64,000 nucleotides of DNA from Coffea arabica (Eukaryota > Streptophyta > Magnoliopsida > Gentianales > Rubiaceae), in NCBI RefSeq assembly GCF_036785885.1, contig NC_092323.1:14516501-14580500 (forward strand). Direction: 5' to 3'. Below, piece by piece: positions 61,238-64,000 of this stretch. The notes under the pieces were generated by a model. It was not told the DNA's origin. It was given only the letters and a program-made list of their open reading frames with translations, and did no database searches. Both the position numbers and the translations under genes were made by a program. Each line of letters starts with the position of its first letter. The stretch's first letter is position 1.

Positions 61238-61489
61238 CTTTCATTTTTTCCTAATTTTACATGGAAAAGTAGAGTGTAGCAATTTTTATTAGCAAAATGT
61301 TGACTATTCATCCATTTCAAATTTCACAATTGTGGACAAGAAAAAACTCTCATTGCTAGTAATTCTTCCATTCTATTTTCTACCACTTGTTTAGGAAACT
61401 TAAAAAAAAAAGGGGAAAAAAACAAAAAAATTTGGAAAATGGAAAAATCCCCATTTCTTTCAGCCAGAGACAAAGATTGCTAGTGTCTC

Positions 61490-61719
61490 TCCTCATCACT
61501 TCACTTTGCTTTTGCTTCTGCTTCCATTTTTACCCTCAACACTCCCACAAAAATTTCTGAGAAGAAGAAGAAGAAGCAGGAGAAGAAGAGTTTCTCTCTT
61601 CCGAACTCTGAATTTCTGAGAGTTCCTAACAGAGAGAAACCCAAACAAGAAAATTACACACACTACACACACTAATTATACTTCGAGACCCCTTTACGTT
61701 TTCCTTCTATTCAAGAATC
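61490..61719 (+). promoter_or_regulatory. 5' UTR of ABCF5
   Basis: A CT-rich leader followed by an (AAG)n run at about 61562-61590 sits immediately upstream of the ATG at 61720. The transcription start is not defined. The assignment is by composition and distance. Confidence 0.45.
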
Positions 61720-63450
61720 ATGGATTTAGCTTCAAAACTCCAACTTATCGACCTAAGGTCCACTTTCCTCAGCGGAACCTCCCGGAGAGGCTTCGCTCTC
61801 CGCCCTCCCCACCTCCCTATGCTCCCTACAACAACTGCCACGACCCTCAAAACCACAACATTTCCTAAAAAGCAGCCTAAAATTTCAGCCAAATTACAGG
61901 CTGTGGCGGTGGAAACTGCTGAAACTGAGGTGAAAGATGAAATAGAGTCGCTTTTTACGGAGGATTCGGACACCCAATTGGATTCTAAGCGTGTAAATAA
62001 GCAGTCAAGTAGTGGGGCGTCTAGTGTTTCATCTGGGATTAGGCTGGAAAATGTTAGTAAGAGTTATAAGGGTGTGACTGTGTTGAAAGATGTGAATTGG
62101 GCGGTGAAAAAAGGCGAAAAGGTCGGATTGGTAGGCGTAAATGGAGCAGGGAAAACGACCCAATTGAGGATTATATCTGGTTTAGAGGAGCCTGACTCAG
62201 GGAATGTGATTAAGGCCAAGGCTAATATGAGAATTTCGTTTTTGAGTCAAGAATTTGAGGTATTGGGGACGCGAACAGTGAAGGAAGAGTTTATGAGCGC
62301 ATTCAAGGAGGAAATGCAGGTTGCTGAGAGGTTGGAGAAGGTTCAGAAGGCTATAGAGAAGAGTGTGGATGATTTGGAGTTGATGGGAAGGCTGTTGGAT
62401 GAGTTTGACTTGTTGCAGAGAAGAGCTCAGGCTGTAGACTTGGATGTGGTTGAGGTAAAGATTAATAAGTTGATTCCTGAACTTGGATTTGTTCCTGAGG
62501 ATTCTGATAGGCTCGTGGCTTCATTTAGTAGTGGCTGGCAGATGAGGATGTCCCTTGGGAAGATTCTTTTGCAGGTAGACACCAATCTGTGGTGTATGTT
62601 TCTTGAGAAATGTTGATTTTGAGAATACGTTAAGTGGCAGTTAGGACTGAATATTACTCTTTTCTACAAAATGCGCTAACTTTGGAACTTATACTAATTA
62701 GCTGACTGATGCATTGGTCTCAGGATGATGGTCTGGCTTAGTTTGATCTGTGCTAGTTTATTTTGTATTTTGTCTGTTTAGTAATTGAAGAATTATTTTG
62801 AGGATAGAATTTAGTAGACTAGTTCAACTTAAATATATTTTTAATTCAAGGTGGCTACAATAATTACAATTTTGATGAATGTAACTAAATTTGAAACTAA
62901 ATGTCATCTGAATGATATTGAAACTGCATTGTATTTGATTTTGTACTAAAGAAGTGCTTATGATCACTAAATAGATGCTCAATTGCAGGTAGGATGCTTT
63001 TTCGTTGGAGATGTGTTACTCCTACCTAATCTAAATCCAGTTTTGATAGGTTTAGTTATGTGTTGTACGTTGTGGCACTTATACTGAGCTTATTGCAAAC
63101 ACTTGCAGGACCCAGATTTGCTACTTTTGGATGAACCTACAAATCACCTTGATCTTGATACAATTGAGTGGCTTGAAGGTTATCTCCAGAAGCAAGATGT
63201 GCCAATGGTCATCATATCTCATGATAGGGCTTTCCTAGACCAGCTGTGTACCAAAATTGTGGAAACAGATATAGGTGTATCAAGGACGTATGATGGGAAT
63301 TACTCTGATTATACTATTGCAAGGGCAGTTTGGATTGAAGCTCAGTTTGCAGCATGGGAGAAGCAACAGAAGGAAATTCAGCAGACAAAAGAGCTAATGA
63401 ACAGGCTGAGTGCAGGAGCAAATGCAGGCCGTGCATCTACTGCTGAAAAG
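61720..63450 (+). CDS. ABCF5: ABC transporter F family member 5-like, chloroplastic (5' part, truncated by window end)
   Basis: A soluble twin-ATPase of the ABC-F (translation factor) family, not a membrane transporter. Exon 1 is 61720-62574 (285 codons) and exon 2 is 63109-63450 (114 codons), both in phase 0. The rest lies beyond 64000. Residues 1 to about 65 are Ser/Thr/Arg-rich and acid-poor, a transit-peptide profile. First ATPase domain: Walker A GVNGAGKTT, an ABC-F signature reading FSSGWQMRMSLG, Walker B LLLLDEPTNHLDLDT, switch His in VIISHDR, then the start of the inter-domain linker (WEKQQKEIQQTKELMNRL). The signature has Ser where FSGGW or LSGG is usual. The window end 63451-64000 is intron, and a 76-codon open frame at 63588 does not continue the family sequence. 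Confidence 0.93.
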
Positions 63451-64000
63451 GTATGACGTTTGATTGAGAATCTTAATCTATATAAAGGACCTATATTCCT
63501 GTAGACCCATAATATGAAAACACTAGTTAAATCTTCTTAAGTGATGGTCAATTCCTTTTTACAGCTTCATTACTTTACAACTATAACTTGAGAGTCCTGC
63601 CTGGTAACCAATTTGGACACCAAAAGTCTGAAGTTTCCCCAAATCTTGATTCCTCTTACAGTTGTATGACTAAGATCAGATTCCTGTTGCATTTGATAGG
63701 ACGTACATATGATTTTCCGGAAAACATCCCCAAAACCACAGAAGAAAGGAATCTGAAGAAAGAAATGAGAAGTAGAAAACAATTAGTGGTCCATGTGGCA
63801 GTTCTGCTACTGGTATAATTTGCTTCGCTATCATGTTATTGTAACATTTTATATCTTTTCTTAAAATGAAGTAAATGTCTTTCTTATTATAATTATTTTT
63901 TAGTATATTCTTGATGACAAGGCTTTTAGGTTTAATAATTCAAACTTCATTCATGTAATCCCTTATATTCTATATCTTTCATTAGCTCATTGATTGTGCC
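63451..64000 (+). other. Intron 2 of ABCF5, incomplete
   Basis: It follows the donor gtatga at 63451. No acceptor that restores the expected ABC-F linker sequence was found before the window ends. Confidence 0.7.

Larger units (their letters stand above)
48254..61719. other. Gene-poor, AT-rich region between the NOI gene and ABCF5
   Basis: It starts with the promoter and 5' UTR of the NOI gene (to about 48520) and ends with those of ABCF5 (from about 61490). Between these I find no protein-coding gene. Contents are a hAT-like MITE at about 49527-50197, a degenerate threefold repeat at about 50340-53360, a microsatellite cluster at 52331-52500, a foldback element at about 54078-54548, a hAT MITE at 57682-58013 and (TC)n(TA)n at 61166-61234. 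Short motifs of the type cttgtttggattgtgatttt, common in plant MITEs, recur near 48885, 51410 and 59385. Confidence 0.6.

Noticed and set aside
63588-63818. Possible third ABCF5 exon
   Set aside because: Does not continue the ABC-F linker and has no acceptor in phase. Treated as intron.

Overview
The window looks like nuclear DNA of a flowering plant, most likely a eudicot. It has intron-rich plant genes with AT-rich GT-AG introns, chloroplast transit peptides, tRNA-derived SINEs, hAT and Mutator-type MITEs, and long (TA)n tracts. No CRISPR array, rRNA gene or functional tRNA was seen. The species cannot be named from the sequence.

Layout. (1) 1-24.5 kb is a complex duplication carrying three SKIP6-like F-box/kelch genes. 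Copy A (minus, 579-1688) and copy B (plus, 12790-13899) sit on the arms of a large inverted duplication (1-3911 against 11644-14487). Its spacer holds an intact lipoyl-pathway gene, LIP2p octanoyltransferase (9104-11340). Copy C (18875-19960) lies on a tandem copy (about 18.5-24.5 kb) of the B unit (about 12.5-18.2 kb). (2) Downstream of F-box copies B and C, and duplicated with them, is a cluster of at least three box C/D snoRNA candidates that no open reading frame reveals. Two are paralogues whose D' guide pairs with 11 nt of 25S rRNA, the site I associate with yeast snR68. The third is an orphan. A third cluster should lie just off the left end of the window. (3) 24.9-30.7 kb, minus: chloroplast shikimate kinase, 10 exons. 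(4) 33.85-42.8 kb, plus: DRG GTPase (orthologue type of human DRG1), 10 exons, one GC-AG intron. (5) 45.7-48.25 kb, minus: a 99-aa RIN4/NOI-domain protein with three exons, two of them tiny. (6) 48.5-61.5 kb: a gene-poor, AT-rich stretch of MITEs and a degenerate threefold repeat. (7) From 61720, plus: chloroplast ABCF5-type ABC protein, first two exons, cut off by the window end.

From memory, the neighbourhood F-box/kelch, shikimate kinase, DRG matches Arabidopsis At4g39520 to At4g39550 and following, and the pair SK1/SKIP6 at At2g21940/At2g21950. Against this old gene order, the F-box/snoRNA unit has recently been amplified, inverted, hit by transposons in one arm, and partly homogenised by gene conversion.

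Exon coordinates were worked out by hand from splice sites and reading frame. Family names come from motifs recognised by eye. No database search was run.
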